This document shows positions 1 through 7,875 of a stretch of 16,785 nt of DNA, piece by piece. The DNA comes from Clostridia bacterium (lineage in GTDB: Bacteria; Bacillota_A; Clostridia; Oscillospirales; CAG-272). Each line of letters starts with the position of its first letter. Position 1 is the first letter of the stretch. Position numbers and translations under genes: made by a program. A model generated the notes under the pieces. It saw only the letters and a list, made by a program, of their open reading frames with translations, was not told the DNA's origin and did no database searches. Location of the stretch: contig JAFTRB010000007.1 in the NCBI GenBank assembly GCA_017462445.1, positions 1 to 16,785 on the forward strand. The letters are read 5' to 3'.

Positions 1-2
1 GC

Positions 3-980
3 GAACAAATGCTTTCTGCAGGAGCAGTTGCGAAACCGATTACTAACAGAAGAACCAATTACAATATTGCTTTTTCGACTGATGAACGAGATTGGATCGA
101 GTACGTTAATCGCGAGGATTGTATTGCTTCTTACGCAGATGAATTTGGTAAAACGGTCGTGGATTATGCCATTGAATTTAAAAACTATGGTTTTATCAGG
201 TTTTTAATCGAGAACGGCTATATCACCTTGATCTCTGATGATAAGGGATATGTTGATTTCAACTTCGGTGCAAGCACAACTCTTAAGGTTAGACCTTATG
301 AAGCAAGAACTTTTGAAAACGAGCTCTACAAGAACAAAATTTTAAGAACTCAAATCATTTCACTTGCACTTGAGAACAATGACTATGATGTATTGCGTGA
401 AATGAGAGCAAGGGAGTTCCCACCACAACTTTCAATGGCTTATACTTCGCTTCAAATTGTAAAGTTCGAAGAATATTATGATGAGAATTATATTGAGGCA
501 ATTTTAAGTTCAGGAATAGAAGTGGTTCAATATTTTTGTGAAGAATATTATGTAGAGACTAAATGGGGGAATTTTTTGTGGATATTTCCTTTTCTTGATA
601 AGCTTATAGTTGCGGCGGTAAAGAAAACTAGCAGTAAAGCTAATATATTGTTGGATGCGGCTATCAAGCACAACGAAGAAACATATAACGCTTTGAAAAA
701 AGCGATTCTCCAAGTCGCAAGGCAAATTAAATCCGATTTTTATGGGAATCGGAGCTTTCAAGAGGTTATAGTCGATGTACTTCGTGATTATCATATATCC
801 GAGGAAAAAAACGTAATTAGTTTTTACTGTTATTTTCTTAAAGATAGTGCGAGTGTTACCACCAACATTATATGTGCTGATGTAAAATCAAAAAAGCCGG
901 AAATACAAAGCAAAATTGACAGGCTCAATGAACTGTATTCTCAAATTATAAACATAGAAAACCATTTGATTAAAAAATAA
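3..980 (+). CDS. Ankyrin-repeat-like protein, 5' end outside window
   Basis: The reading frame is open to the left edge of the window, so the ATG at 9 need not be the true start and the gene is probably 5'-truncated here. About residues 43-75 (from the ATG at 9) read like one ankyrin repeat: an aspartate/glycine turn, 'TVVDYAIE', a short helix and 'FIRFLIENGY', the usual helix-turn-helix plus loop. The next 250 residues are mostly helical and charged without a family I recognise; they may be degenerate ankyrin repeats, since 'LALENNDYDVLREM' near residue 120 has the same feel. There is no signal peptide or TM segment in the visible part. It lies 31 nt upstream of an HNH nuclease gene on the same strand and is AT-rich like it. 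Ankyrin proteins beside nucleases can be toxin or immunity partners, but that role is inference. Confidence 0.7.
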   Translation, partial: EQMLSAGAVAKPITNRRTNYNIAFSTDERDWIEYVNREDCIASYADEFGKTVVDYAIEFKNYGFIRFLIENGYITLISDDKGYVDFNFGASTTLKVRPYEARTFENELYKNKILRTQIISLALENNDYDVLREMRAREFPPQLSMAYTSLQIVKFEEYYDENYIEAILSSGIEVVQYFCEEYYVETKWGNFLWIFPFLDKLIVAAVKKTSSKANILLDAAIKHNEETYNALKKAILQVARQIKSDFYGNRSFQEVIVDVLRDYHISEEKNVISFYCYFLKDSASVTTNIICADVKSKKPEIQSKIDRLNELYSQIINIENHLIKK

Positions 981-1011
981 TGCTCCTTGAATATGAAAGG
1001 AGGTAATCAAA

Positions 1012-1323
1012 ATGTCGAAGTATCGAACCATTGATGTGTGGAATGAGTTTTACGGTAACAGAGAAAGCGTTTATGATTATGCTGGGCGATTGATGAAAAA
1101 GTCGGCTTGCGGAGATCCTCATAGCGCCTTTCACCCTACAATCGACCACATAAGACCCTTGTCCGCCGGCGGGTGTGATGTTCTTGGTAATATCGAAATT
1201 TGCCATCGGGATACCAACGAGGAAAAAGCAGATAGCTTCCCTCTCTGGAAAGCAAACGGGAAAAGATTTTGCGCCAAGCGAATCAAGGGAAAAAGAACAG
1301 ATTATGAAATAAAGGAAATTTAA
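1012..1323 (+). CDS. Small HNH endonuclease domain protein
   Basis: A 103-aa protein with a strong ribosome binding site (AAAGGAGG at 996-1003). The HNH motif spans about residues 43-75: 'IDHIRPLSAGG' gives the first His with its preceding Asp, 'VLGNIEICH' gives the Asn and a following Cys-His, and 'DTNEEKAD' ends the helix. That is the beta-beta-alpha metal site of HNH nucleases, here without the zinc-binding CxxC pairs of the McrA-type subfamily. The protein is little more than the nuclease domain, with a 35-residue basic N-terminal helix and a basic tail. No targeting domain is present, so substrate specificity cannot be read. It lies between an ankyrin-like gene and a short repeat protein whose SD overlaps its stop codon, so the three are probably co-transcribed. 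It could be a stand-alone nuclease, a toxin domain or a phage-type HNH. Confidence 0.85.
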   Translation: MSKYRTIDVWNEFYGNRESVYDYAGRLMKKSACGDPHSAFHPTIDHIRPLSAGGCDVLGNIEICHRDTNEEKADSFPLWKANGKRFCAKRIKGKRTDYEIKEI

Positions 1324-1334
1324 GGAGTATTATT

Positions 1335-1509
1335 ATGGCAAAAAAATGGACAGGGTGTGTCCGGATATACGCACACTAAAGAGCAGCTTGATCATTATGC
1401 AAATCAAAACAACCCCAATAACGATGCTTATTGGGCGAACCAAGATAACCATGCAAACCAATGCAACCCGAACAACGAGGAGTATTGGCACAGTCAGCAA
1501 AATGATTAA
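1335..1509 (+). pseudogene. Small NPNN-repeat protein, frameshifted
   Basis: An ATG at 1335 follows AAGGAG (1322-1327), which overlaps the stop of the HNH gene. Reading on gives MAKKWTG and then, out of frame, a stop at 1377-1379. In the next frame the sequence continues from GTG at 1357 with VSGYTHTKEQLDHYANQ and runs to a TAA at 1507-1509. Removing one base near T1356 joins both parts into a protein of about 57 residues. Its C-terminal part holds two tandem units, 'ANQNNPNNDAYWANQ' and 'ANQCNPNNEEYWHSQ', which strongly argues that the second frame is the real one. So this is a one-base frameshift in a real small gene, or a sequencing error. Function is unknown. From memory, similar small NPNN proteins occur in Clostridia, but I cannot check that here. 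Confidence 0.6.
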
Positions 1510-1515
1510 GTAAAC

Positions 1516-1556
1516 AAACCCCGATTAGGAAGTAAAAGATCCTAATCGGGGTTTTT
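1516..1556 (+). terminator. Intrinsic terminator of the left cassette
   Basis: A perfect 15-bp stem (AAACCCCGATTAGGA at 1516-1530 with its complement at 1540-1554) has a 9-nt loop and runs into a short T tract. It begins 6 nt after the last stop of the plus-strand cassette. On the minus strand the T tract is interrupted, so it may serve the convergent DUF4317 gene only weakly. Confidence 0.9.
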
Positions 1557-1641
1557 GGTTGATAGGGAGAAAAAAGACTTTTTGTTCGTCTATGCCGTAG
1601 CATTCCGGCCGATAGGTGGGATTGCCTAAAAGCTCGGTATG

Positions 1642-2769
1642 TTACTCTTCAAAATTGATGGCGATGCCGTTGACCTCGACCGAGCCGTCGACGCGGATGA
1701 CGATGTATTTTGCGTCGCCGATTATCTGGGTGGAGACGAGGTTGGTATGCTCGGGGTCAACCTTGATGCTGACCTCGGGGGTGGAGACCTCGAAGCGCTT
1801 GGTTGAAACTATGTTTTTGGGTGATAGCTCGGCGTCCTTGCCAAAGCTCTCGTCCATTGCCGCGCCGACCGCTTCAAGTCTTTCCTCACCGACACCGCAG
1901 CCTGCAAGAATGGTCTTGACCGTGCTTTTGCTGATAACGAGGGGCTCGGGCTCGTGGGACTCCTTGTGCGCCTCGTTCATCTCGGCTACCTGTCTGTGGA
2001 CTGAGCGGACAAGCTCATAGCTGCATTCCTCCTCCAGCGCCCCGACCAGGCACTCGTTGAAGGTGGCTTTTTGCGCACGGGGTGGCATCTTTGACTCGCT
2101 TGCGAAGATGTTTTGAGTGAAATCCGGGTAGCTTTCGCTTACGCTTCGGACATAGTAGAGCGCGTTGTATATGTTGGTCCGTCTGTCGTCAAAGCAGGGG
2201 AACATAAAGCCAAGCTCGGGGGAGGAGAGCAGGGCGTTTGCCACGGTGGTGTGGAAGAGGCTGTCGCTCTCGCGGAAGAAGAGCGCCTCGGGCGAATCCT
2301 TCACGGGGCATATGGCGCAAACTATGTAGGAGAATACCTCGGTGGAGTCGCCCTCCGAGCCGTCCGAATTGCGCTTGAAAACATCGTACACATCGTTAGC
2401 CAGCAGAATTACATAGCTGCTATCAAAGCTTAAGCTATCTATGACCTTGGCGTAGAAGCTCTCCAGGGCGTCTGTGTCACCCAGCGCGCTTCCTCTCAGC
2501 CTCATAAGCAGTTTATGCTCCTCGCTGTCGGAAACCTGCTTTGTGCTAAAGGCGATATCGGTCAGGTTTGTGCCAAGGCTACCGGACAGCGCCTTCTTCA
2601 TAACCTTAAGCAGCTTTTCTGTAAGGTCCTCGTCCTGCATTGCTATTGGCTGGGATATGCGGGCAACTATCTGCTTGCTTGCATTTACAAAGCAGCCAAC
2701 AATTCTCGGTATATTACTTTTCTCGGGGCGAAATCTCCGTTTGATTTCCCGTAGCTCCTTTTCTGTCAT
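1642..2769 (-). CDS. DUF4317 family protein
   Basis: A 375-aa cytosolic protein that I recognise as DUF4317, a family of unknown function common in Clostridia; the N-terminal 'TEKELREIKRRFRPEKSNI' and the middle 'SSYVILLANDVYDVF' are typical. No TM segment, signal peptide or catalytic motif is evident. I chose the ATG at 2769 because GGAGG lies 5-8 nt upstream and the next upstream in-frame start at 2826 overlaps the -35 box of the promoter at 2798-2826. The gene is monocistronic: it has its own promoter, is flanked by a terminator on its 5' side belonging to the next minus-strand operon, and converges on the left cassette on its 3' side. Family assignment is fairly sure; function is unknown. 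Confidence 0.88.
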   Translation of the reverse strand: MTEKELREIKRRFRPEKSNIPRIVGCFVNASKQIVARISQPIAMQDEDLTEKLLKVMKKALSGSLGTNLTDIAFSTKQVSDSEEHKLLMRLRGSALGDTDALESFYAKVIDSLSFDSSYVILLANDVYDVFKRNSDGSEGDSTEVFSYIVCAICPVKDSPEALFFRESDSLFHTTVANALLSSPELGFMFPCFDDRRTNIYNALYYVRSVSESYPDFTQNIFASESKMPPRAQKATFNECLVGALEEECSYELVRSVHRQVAEMNEAHKESHEPEPLVISKSTVKTILAGCGVGEERLEAVGAAMDESFGKDAELSPKNIVSTKRFEVSTPEVSIKVDPEHTNLVSTQIIGDAKYIVIRVDGSVEVNGIAINFEE

Positions 2770-2797
2770 ATATGCCTCCAAAAATTTTGTCCCCTCT

Positions 2798-2826
2798 ATT
2801 TTACCACGCACGCCTTTCCAAGTCAA
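2798..2826 (-). promoter_or_regulatory. Sigma-A promoter of the DUF4317 gene
   Basis: On the minus strand TTGACT and TAAAAT are separated by 17 nt. The -10 box ends about 28 nt before the chosen start codon, leaving room for a short leader with the GGAGG site. Confidence 0.75.
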
Positions 2827-2869
2827 CCCAAAAGAAAAAGTTTTGCCATAGCGACATTAAACTGTCAGA

Positions 2870-2909
2870 AAAAGAGAGAACAAAGCAGTGGAGCCTTGTT
2901 CTCTCTTTT
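2870..2909 (-). terminator. Terminator of the regulator/kinase operon
   Basis: A perfect 14-bp inverted repeat (AAAAGAGAGAACAA at 2870-2883, complement at 2896-2909, 12-nt loop). Read on the minus strand it ends in a T-rich tract and begins 15 nt after the stop of the two-TM protein. Confidence 0.85.
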
Positions 2910-2924
2910 AGTAATATGCCGAGC

Positions 2925-3326
2925 TTAACCCATCAGCTCCTCGGTGAGGGCGATGATTTCGGGCGCGAGCCTTTCGCGGTCACGGGCATATATAAGCTTG
3001 TAGATGGGGTAGGCGAGGGAGGCGATACCTCCGCCGATAATGCCTATAATCAAGCCGAGAAGGATATCCCAGCCGGAGGCTATGCCGAGTATAGCGGCAA
3101 GCTCGGTCATAATAAGGCTCATTCCAAAACCAAGGATAAGCGCGCCGATTATGCCGATTGAGAGGGCTAGGGTCTGCGCTCTTGCCCCCACGCTTTTGTC
3201 CAGACGGCGCAGGCGCTCAAGCTTGCTTTCCTCCGGCCTTGATGTATATTTTTCACGAATGGCTCTGACCTCCTCGCGCTCGGACGCCGAGTAGGTAAAG
3301 CTAAAGCCCTCTTTATTCTGTTCCAT
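2925..3326 (-). CDS. Small two-TM membrane protein
   Basis: A 133-aa protein. The N-terminal about 50 residues are charged and helical ('ESKLERLRRLDKSV'). Two membrane helices follow at about 52-74 and 88-110, with a conserved-looking linker 'GFGMSLIMTE..A.LGIA' between them, then a charged cytosolic tail ending in 'PEIIALTEELMG'. It is a clear paralogue of the protein at 10049-10429, sharing the ESKL.-L.RLD, GxGMSL(I/V)MT and LGIA motifs. Its start overlaps the preceding gene's stop by 14 nt, so translation is probably coupled; AAAGGA lies upstream. It is the last gene before the terminator. I know of no assigned function; the position behind a two-component system suggests a membrane-stress accessory, which is inference. 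Confidence 0.85.
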   Translation of the reverse strand: MEQNKEGFSFTYSASEREEVRAIREKYTSRPEESKLERLRRLDKSVGARAQTLALSIGIIGALILGFGMSLIMTELAAILGIASGWDILLGLIIGIIGGGIASLAYPIYKLIYARDRERLAPEIIALTEELMG

Positions 3327-4203
3327 TTGTCTTATCCTTTAACAGGTTTATTTTTTTATTTGCGGTGATGATGATATACACCGCCATTACAATTATAAAA
3401 ATTGATATTGCTCCTCCGCTTGCGCCAAGGAAAATATGCCTGGTAAGTCCATTCATTTCCTCGCCGCCAAAGGTGGTTAGCATAGTTGCCTCCAGTGTCA
3501 GCATAGATACACAGGCGGCTGCAAGGCTGGTTATTTTGGATGCCATGTAGACCGGGCTATTGTATTTTCTGTATTTTATCAGGCTGATTATCGCCATTGT
3601 AAGCGAGGCGAAGGTATATGCAGCCAGGGCTATCGTGGTTATTTCGTGATGCGAAAAATCGCGGTCGGAGTATATCGAGAGCGCAATAAGTCCGGTCAGG
3701 GCAACATTCATAATCAGAAGAATTATTCCGCACATTCGATATTTTTTGTTTTCCAGAAGCATATCCGCGCCCGCCTCCCTTTTATGGGTGTATCGAATTA
3801 GCGAGTAGCGCAAAATACACATGGAGATGTAGTACCACGCCATCGAGTAGTACCAAAACGAGCCGTGAAAAATGCCGAGCCCCAGCTGCAGCGGCGCATA
3901 GACGGCATTTAATAGCAGGGAAAGAAAAAGCGAAATGTTTACCCGAAGCCTCTCGTCCGAAAGATAGCGAACGACATATTTGTTCTCGCTTTTCATCCTT
4001 TTTACCCAGGCGATAATAGCGGGAATTTTGAAGCACCAAATTGTCAGGGTATATGCAGACAGGACATAGGAGATTATCGACCACACCGACTCGGTCCCGA
4101 GCTGTGTCATTGAGTAGACAAGGAATGCCACGGAGATGGGAAGGAGAAGCAGGTGTACCGCAATGTGGGGGAAAAGGAATGCCTTAAGTATTTTCTTCCA
4201 CAT
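3313..4203 (-). CDS. Multi-pass membrane protein of unknown function
   Basis: A 296-aa very hydrophobic protein with about eight predicted membrane spans (roughly residues 8-30, 40-66, 92-111, 116-133, 154-176, 187-208, 219-244, 257-284). Short basic loops (for example KRMKSENK and RYTHKREAG) fit cytosolic positions. There is no catalytic or transport signature that I recognise. It overlaps the kinase gene by 20 nt upstream and the two-TM gene by 14 nt downstream, so it belongs to the same transcript. AGGAGG lies 12 nt before the ATG, a somewhat long spacing. From memory, related proteins sit beside sensor kinases in other gut Clostridia, which would make it a dedicated partner of this kinase; I could not verify that. 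Confidence 0.85.
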   Translation of the reverse strand: MWKKILKAFLFPHIAVHLLLLPISVAFLVYSMTQLGTESVWSIISYVLSAYTLTIWCFKIPAIIAWVKRMKSENKYVVRYLSDERLRVNISLFLSLLLNAVYAPLQLGLGIFHGSFWYYSMAWYYISMCILRYSLIRYTHKREAGADMLLENKKYRMCGIILLIMNVALTGLIALSIYSDRDFSHHEITTIALAAYTFASLTMAIISLIKYRKYNSPVYMASKITSLAAACVSMLTLEATMLTTFGGEEMNGLTRHIFLGASGGAISIFIIVMAVYIIITANKKINLLKDKTNGTE

Positions 4204-5278
4204 TTTTTTCGGCGCCTCCTATTCGCACAGTAAAGCTTGAGCCAACGCCGGGACAGCTTTCCACCGAGATTTCTCCGCCGATAATGTCAACAATTCTTTT
4301 CACAAGAGCAAGGCCTAAGCCGTTGCCGGCGGTGGAGCGGGAGCTATCTCCCTGATAGAATTTTTCAAAGATATGAGCGCCTACCTCGGGAGTCATACCG
4401 CACCCCGTGTCACTTATTTTAACTATGGCATCATTCCCATCAAGAGAAAGCGATATTCCGACTTTGCCCCCCTCGTCGGTGAATTTGAAGGCGTTTGAGA
4501 GCAGGTTGTTCCATACAAGCGAGAGAAGCTCGCGGTCCTGACGAATGCGGAGCCCCTCCTTTATATCTACCTTGGGCTCTATATTCTTTTTCTCCCACTC
4601 ACCCTCAAAGCCCAGAATACATTCGCATAGCTGCTCTCCCAGGTCATAGCTCGATGGGGTGGGGAATATCTGCTGGTTCTCCAGCTTATTAAGCCTGAGA
4701 ATATTTGTCATCATATCAGCCAGCCTATCAACGGAGGTCATTATTGCGGTGGAATACTCAATTCTGTTATCCTCCGCAAGCTCGGGGGAGGATAGGAGGG
4801 TTGCATAGTTCTTTATCACCGCAAGGGGAGTTTTCATCTCGTGGGAGACATTGGAAACAAAATCGGTGCGAAGGGTTTCGACTCCCGACAGCTCCTCTGC
4901 CATACGGTTTATGGAGGCTATAATTTGGTTAAACCTATCACCGGCAAGCACCTCGGATACGGGCTGTATTCTGACCGAGAAGTCACCCTGCGCCATTCTC
5001 TCTGCCGCCTGTGATATCTGATTTACAGGGCCGTCTACCGTTATGCGGCGGCGTATTTCGTCAAAAATCGAGAAGAGGAGGCTGATAAGCACCGCATTCA
5101 AGAAGGTTAATTTGGCTGCTACGCCGATATTCTCCGGAGTCAGCGTGATGCCGAGCGACTCTGACATCGTGGTGACAAAGAGCATAATTGAGCAGGTTAT
5201 TACAAAGGCGACTAAAAGAAAGAAGGTGAAAAAGGTGCTGAATATTCGGAGCGCCCGCTTTAATCCTGTTTCCTTCAT
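4184..5278 (-). CDS. Membrane sensor histidine kinase with HAMP
   Basis: A 364-aa kinase. TM1 is about residues 12-36 and TM2 about 52-72, leaving an extracellular loop of only about 15 residues. A HAMP domain (72-125, with 'AAERMAQGDFSVRI') is followed by the HisKA H-box 'FVSNVSHEMKTPLAVI' with His146 as the phospho-acceptor. The HATPase domain shows an N box 'NNLLSNAFKF', G1 'SDTGCGM', F box 'IFEKFYQGD' and G2 'GNGLGLALV'. All catalytic motifs look intact. It starts by an ATGA overlap with the response regulator stop. The loop is too short for a ligand domain, so the signal is probably read in the membrane or passed on by a partner such as the next membrane protein or an ABC transporter (inference). 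The ligand is unknown. Confidence 0.95.
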   Translation of the reverse strand: MKETGLKRALRIFSTFFTFFLLVAFVITCSIMLFVTTMSESLGITLTPENIGVAAKLTFLNAVLISLLFSIFDEIRRRITVDGPVNQISQAAERMAQGDFSVRIQPVSEVLAGDRFNQIIASINRMAEELSGVETLRTDFVSNVSHEMKTPLAVIKNYATLLSSPELAEDNRIEYSTAIMTSVDRLADMMTNILRLNKLENQQIFPTPSSYDLGEQLCECILGFEGEWEKKNIEPKVDIKEGLRIRQDRELLSLVWNNLLSNAFKFTDEGGKVGISLSLDGNDAIVKISDTGCGMTPEVGAHIFEKFYQGDSSRSTAGNGLGLALVKRIVDIIGGEISVESCPGVGSSFTVRIGGAEKNVEENT

Positions 5279-5946
5279 TTTATCACCGCCTTGTAGCCAA
5301 GCCCGTGTACCGTTTTGATCTCAAAGTCAAGGCAGTTCGCAAGCTTTGCGCGGAGCTTGGTCATATACACATCCACGGTGCGTGTGCTGCTCTCGGTATC
5401 CACATCCCAGAATTCGTCCATCAGCTGGGTGCGGGTGAAGGTCTTTTTCGGGTAGGAGAGAAGCTTGTACAGGATATCAAACTCCCTTTGCGTCAGGGGA
5501 ATTTCCTCGTCGCCCAGGATTGCGGTCCTCTCGTCGGCATCCATTACAAAGCTGCCAACCTCAAGACGGCGGCTGGAGGCAATCTTAGAGCGACGGAGAA
5601 GCGCGCCGATGCGCAGGAACAGCTCGTCCAGGTCAATGGGCTTTATCATATAGTCATCAATGCCTATGCGATAGCCCCTCTGCTTGGAGGCGAAGTCGTC
5701 CCTTGCCGTCATAAAAAGAATGGGAATTTCACTGTTGAGCGAGCGGACCGTCCTCGCAAGCTCAAAGCCGTCCGTACCCGGCATCATTATATCCGAAACG
5801 ATAAGGTCGAAGGTATTCTTGTACATCTCGTCATATGCCTCGTCTGCCGAAAGACAGCCAATAGCCTCATAGCCACTCCGGCAGAGGAAGGAGCAGACCG
5901 AGCGGTTGAGATCCCTGTCATCCTCGACAACCAAAATCTTGAACAT
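5275..5946 (-). CDS. OmpR/PhoB-family response regulator
   Basis: A 223-aa protein with an N-terminal receiver domain: acidic pocket 'VEDD' at 7-10, phospho-acceptor Asp52 in 'SDIMMPG', Thr80 in 'FMTA' and Lys102-Pro103. The C-terminal winged helix (about 128-223) has 'LTQREFDILYKLLS', the recognition-helix region 'STRTVDVYMTKLRAKL' and the wing 'VHGLGYKAV'. It should be phosphorylated by the kinase that follows. The ATG has AGGAGG 5 nt upstream. It is the first gene of an operon of four with an extended -10 promoter. Likely targets are the adjacent ABC genes and its own operon, but no direct repeat that I could call its binding site stands out. Confidence 0.95.
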   Translation of the reverse strand: MFKILVVEDDRDLNRSVCSFLCRSGYEAIGCLSADEAYDEMYKNTFDLIVSDIMMPGTDGFELARTVRSLNSEIPILFMTARDDFASKQRGYRIGIDDYMIKPIDLDELFLRIGALLRRSKIASSRRLEVGSFVMDADERTAILGDEEIPLTQREFDILYKLLSYPKKTFTRTQLMDEFWDVDTESSTRTVDVYMTKLRAKLANCLDFEIKTVHGLGYKAVIK

Positions 5947-5972
5947 ACAGCCTCCTTGAAGGATTTTTCTCT

Positions 5973-5981
5973 ATTATAGCA
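5973..5981 (-). promoter_or_regulatory. Extended -10 promoter of the regulator operon
   Basis: On the minus strand TGCTATAAT is a perfect extended -10 element 27 nt upstream of the response regulator ATG. No good -35 box lies 16-18 nt further upstream, which is common for extended -10 promoters and would suit activation by a regulator. The rest of the 204-nt gap up to 6150 shows only a weak hairpin near 6100-6122 and no terminator with a T tract, so read-through from the ABC genes is possible. Confidence 0.55.
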
Positions 5982-6150
5982 TATAATTGTTAAAGTTTTG
6001 TTGCTGAAGCGGAAACAGAATGAGTTTTTTGCGCTTCTGCCGTTGAAATATGCTTAATATCCAAGGCCGCTTGATGTGCGAGGCTCGCTCCTTAGTGCGC
6101 CACGCCCTTGCCCAGGCGTTGGTAGAGAATATGTCGCTTGCCGTAGGATT

Positions 6151-6969
6151 TTATACCAGGGCGGTTTTATTTAACACGGTACGGCTGATTGCCCCAAGTC
6201 CTATCGAAAGTAGAACGCCTATGCCGAGGCAGAGAAGGGGATTAATAACGGTGGAATTCAGGGGGGAAAGCATCGGAAGCATCATAAAGAGAAGCATTCC
6301 CGAGGCAAGCGAGAGAAGAATGGAGAGCCAGGCACGGGATTTTGCTACTACCGCCATAGTCAGATAGATTGGCACAACTATGAGCGTTGAGAGCATTTTT
6401 GCAAGAACGCAAAATACAAGCTCGGATATTCCAAAGCCCTCCATGATGAACGGAAGCCCCGAGATGGCGCCACCGAGGAGCGAGCCCAGGAAGAAGGCGA
6501 GAACCATTAGTGCGCTTGCAATAAAGGTGGTGAGAGTCTTGGAAAGGATGTAGTCGGTCTTATCTGCGCGAACCGCAAAAAGGTTCTTTGCGTATCCGCT
6601 TCTGAAGTCATCTGAAACAAAGAGGCAGACGAAGGCGGCAAGCGCCATATAGAGCATATTGATGTTGCACATTGCGGTAAGGCTCATTCCGCCAGCCATA
6701 TCGGGGACTGCCGAGGCTCCGCTAACCGAACCGATTATTTGCCATACATTATCAAAGCCCTCGATAACCGTCTCCACTCCGGTTTGGGGGTTTACGCTGA
6801 CCGTTCCGTCCATCATCGTTGTCATAACAAGAATGAGAATGGGAGCAAGAAGACAGGAGGCAATAAAGATATAGACGGTAAGCGAGGAGAACATTCTTCT
6901 CAGGTCCACGCGGAGCATTGTGGAAATTCTTTTGGAGAGGGTATATTTTTCAAAGCTGATTTCTTGCAT
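6151..6969 (-). CDS. ABC-2 type permease, second pair
   Basis: A 272-aa membrane protein with about six TM segments: one near 30-50, a cluster from about 100-190 and one at 235-265. The layout is that of short ABC-2/BcrB-like permeases, with a cytosolic N-terminus that ends in 'MLRVDLRRMFSSLTVYIF' and a long first extracellular loop. Its ATG shares one base with the stop of the ATPase gene (TAATG), with AGGAGG just upstream, so the pair is translationally coupled. It resembles the permease at 7876-8703 in length and in the N-terminal 'VDLxRxF' segment, which suggests an old tandem duplication. The substrate is unknown; peptide antibiotics or lipids are usual for this type. Confidence 0.85.
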   Translation of the reverse strand: MQEISFEKYTLSKRISTMLRVDLRRMFSSLTVYIFIASCLLAPILILVMTTMMDGTVSVNPQTGVETVIEGFDNVWQIIGSVSGASAVPDMAGGMSLTAMCNINMLYMALAAFVCLFVSDDFRSGYAKNLFAVRADKTDYILSKTLTTFIASALMVLAFFLGSLLGGAISGLPFIMEGFGISELVFCVLAKMLSTLIVVPIYLTMAVVAKSRAWLSILLSLASGMLLFMMLPMLSPLNSTVINPLLCLGIGVLLSIGLGAISRTVLNKTALV

Positions 6970-7865
6970 TATCCTCTGACCTCCTTCATAAGCGAAATAT
7001 AGTATTCCTCAAGCGAGATCTTTGCCGTTCTTATCTCGCTTACGGTATAGCCGTTTGCATATAGATTTTTTGACACGGCCCCTGCCTCAGCACCGTAAAC
7101 GCGGAGATAGCCCTCCTCGTCTGCCTCAACACGGGGATATTGTGTTAATAGGTATGCCAAAGCCTGAGGCACATCGGACAGCTTGATGGCGACATAGGTG
7201 GGGCAGTCCGCCTCCAGCTCCTCGGCTGTCATCTCGCGCAGCATTCTTCCGCCGCGTATTATGCCGTAATGGGTGGCAATCTTCTCAAGCTCGCTGAGGA
7301 TGTGGGAGGAAACCAATATAGTTATTCCTTTCGCCGAAAGCTCTGTAAGAATCTCGCGCATTATACGCATTCCGTCGGCATCAAGACCGTTGATAGGCTC
7401 GTCAAGCACAAGAAGGGCAGGATTGCCGAGAAGTGCCATAGCTATGCCAACTCTCTGCTTCATACCCAAGGAGCAATTTTTATACTTGTTTGAGGCGGCT
7501 CCCTCCATGCGCACCGTTTTCAGTGCCTGAACCACCGCTCTTTCCTTGTCCCGAAGCCCAAGATTTTCCGCCTGGAGCAGCATATTGTTAAAAACCGAAA
7601 GGGAGGGGAAGCAGCCCGGCGCCTCAATAAGCACGCCGATCCTTGCTCTTACATCTCTGTCCGTGTGGGGTCTATCAAACAGGGAGACGGTGCCACCCGT
7701 GGGATGGATCAGCCCGGTAATAATCTTTTCGGTGGTAGATTTTCCCGAGCCGTTTTCGCCGATAAAGCCGTAGATTGCGCCCTGCGGTACGGTCATATCA
7801 AGCCCTGCTACGGCGTTTTTTTCACCGAAGGCTTTGCATAGACCTCTTATTTCAATTGCGTTCAT
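6969..7865 (-). CDS. ABC transporter ATPase, second pair (BcrA-like)
   Basis: A 298-aa ATPase with Walker A 'GENGSGKST' (36-44), a Q-loop region replaced by 'IEAPGCFPS' (80-88), signature 'CSLGMKQR' (131-138), Walker B 'LLVLDEP' (151-157), D-loop 'NGLDADG' and the H-loop His in 'SSHILSELE'. The Glu-Ala-Pro Q-loop and the SLGMKQ signature are typical of BcrA-type exporters of peptide antibiotics. I chose the ATG at 7865 because AAGGAGG lies 6 nt upstream; the longer start at 7889 lies inside the preceding permease gene. The C-terminal about 80 residues form the BcrA accessory region. The partner is the permease that overlaps its stop. Confidence 0.93.
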   Translation of the reverse strand: MNAIEIRGLCKAFGEKNAVAGLDMTVPQGAIYGFIGENGSGKSTTEKIITGLIHPTGGTVSLFDRPHTDRDVRARIGVLIEAPGCFPSLSVFNNMLLQAENLGLRDKERAVVQALKTVRMEGAASNKYKNCSLGMKQRVGIAMALLGNPALLVLDEPINGLDADGMRIMREILTELSAKGITILVSSHILSELEKIATHYGIIRGGRMLREMTAEELEADCPTYVAIKLSDVPQALAYLLTQYPRVEADEEGYLRVYGAEAGAVSKNLYANGYTVSEIRTAKISLEEYYISLMKEVRG

Positions 7866-7875
7866 TTTCTCCTCC

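Noticed and set aside
2770..2826. N-terminal extension of the DUF4317 protein
   Set aside because: It would be encoded across the gene's own promoter; the ATG at 2769 has a good SD.
5305..5979. Long plus-strand frame opposite the response regulator
   Set aside because: It mirrors the regulator's codons, has no SD, and the minus strand has intact receiver and winged-helix motifs.
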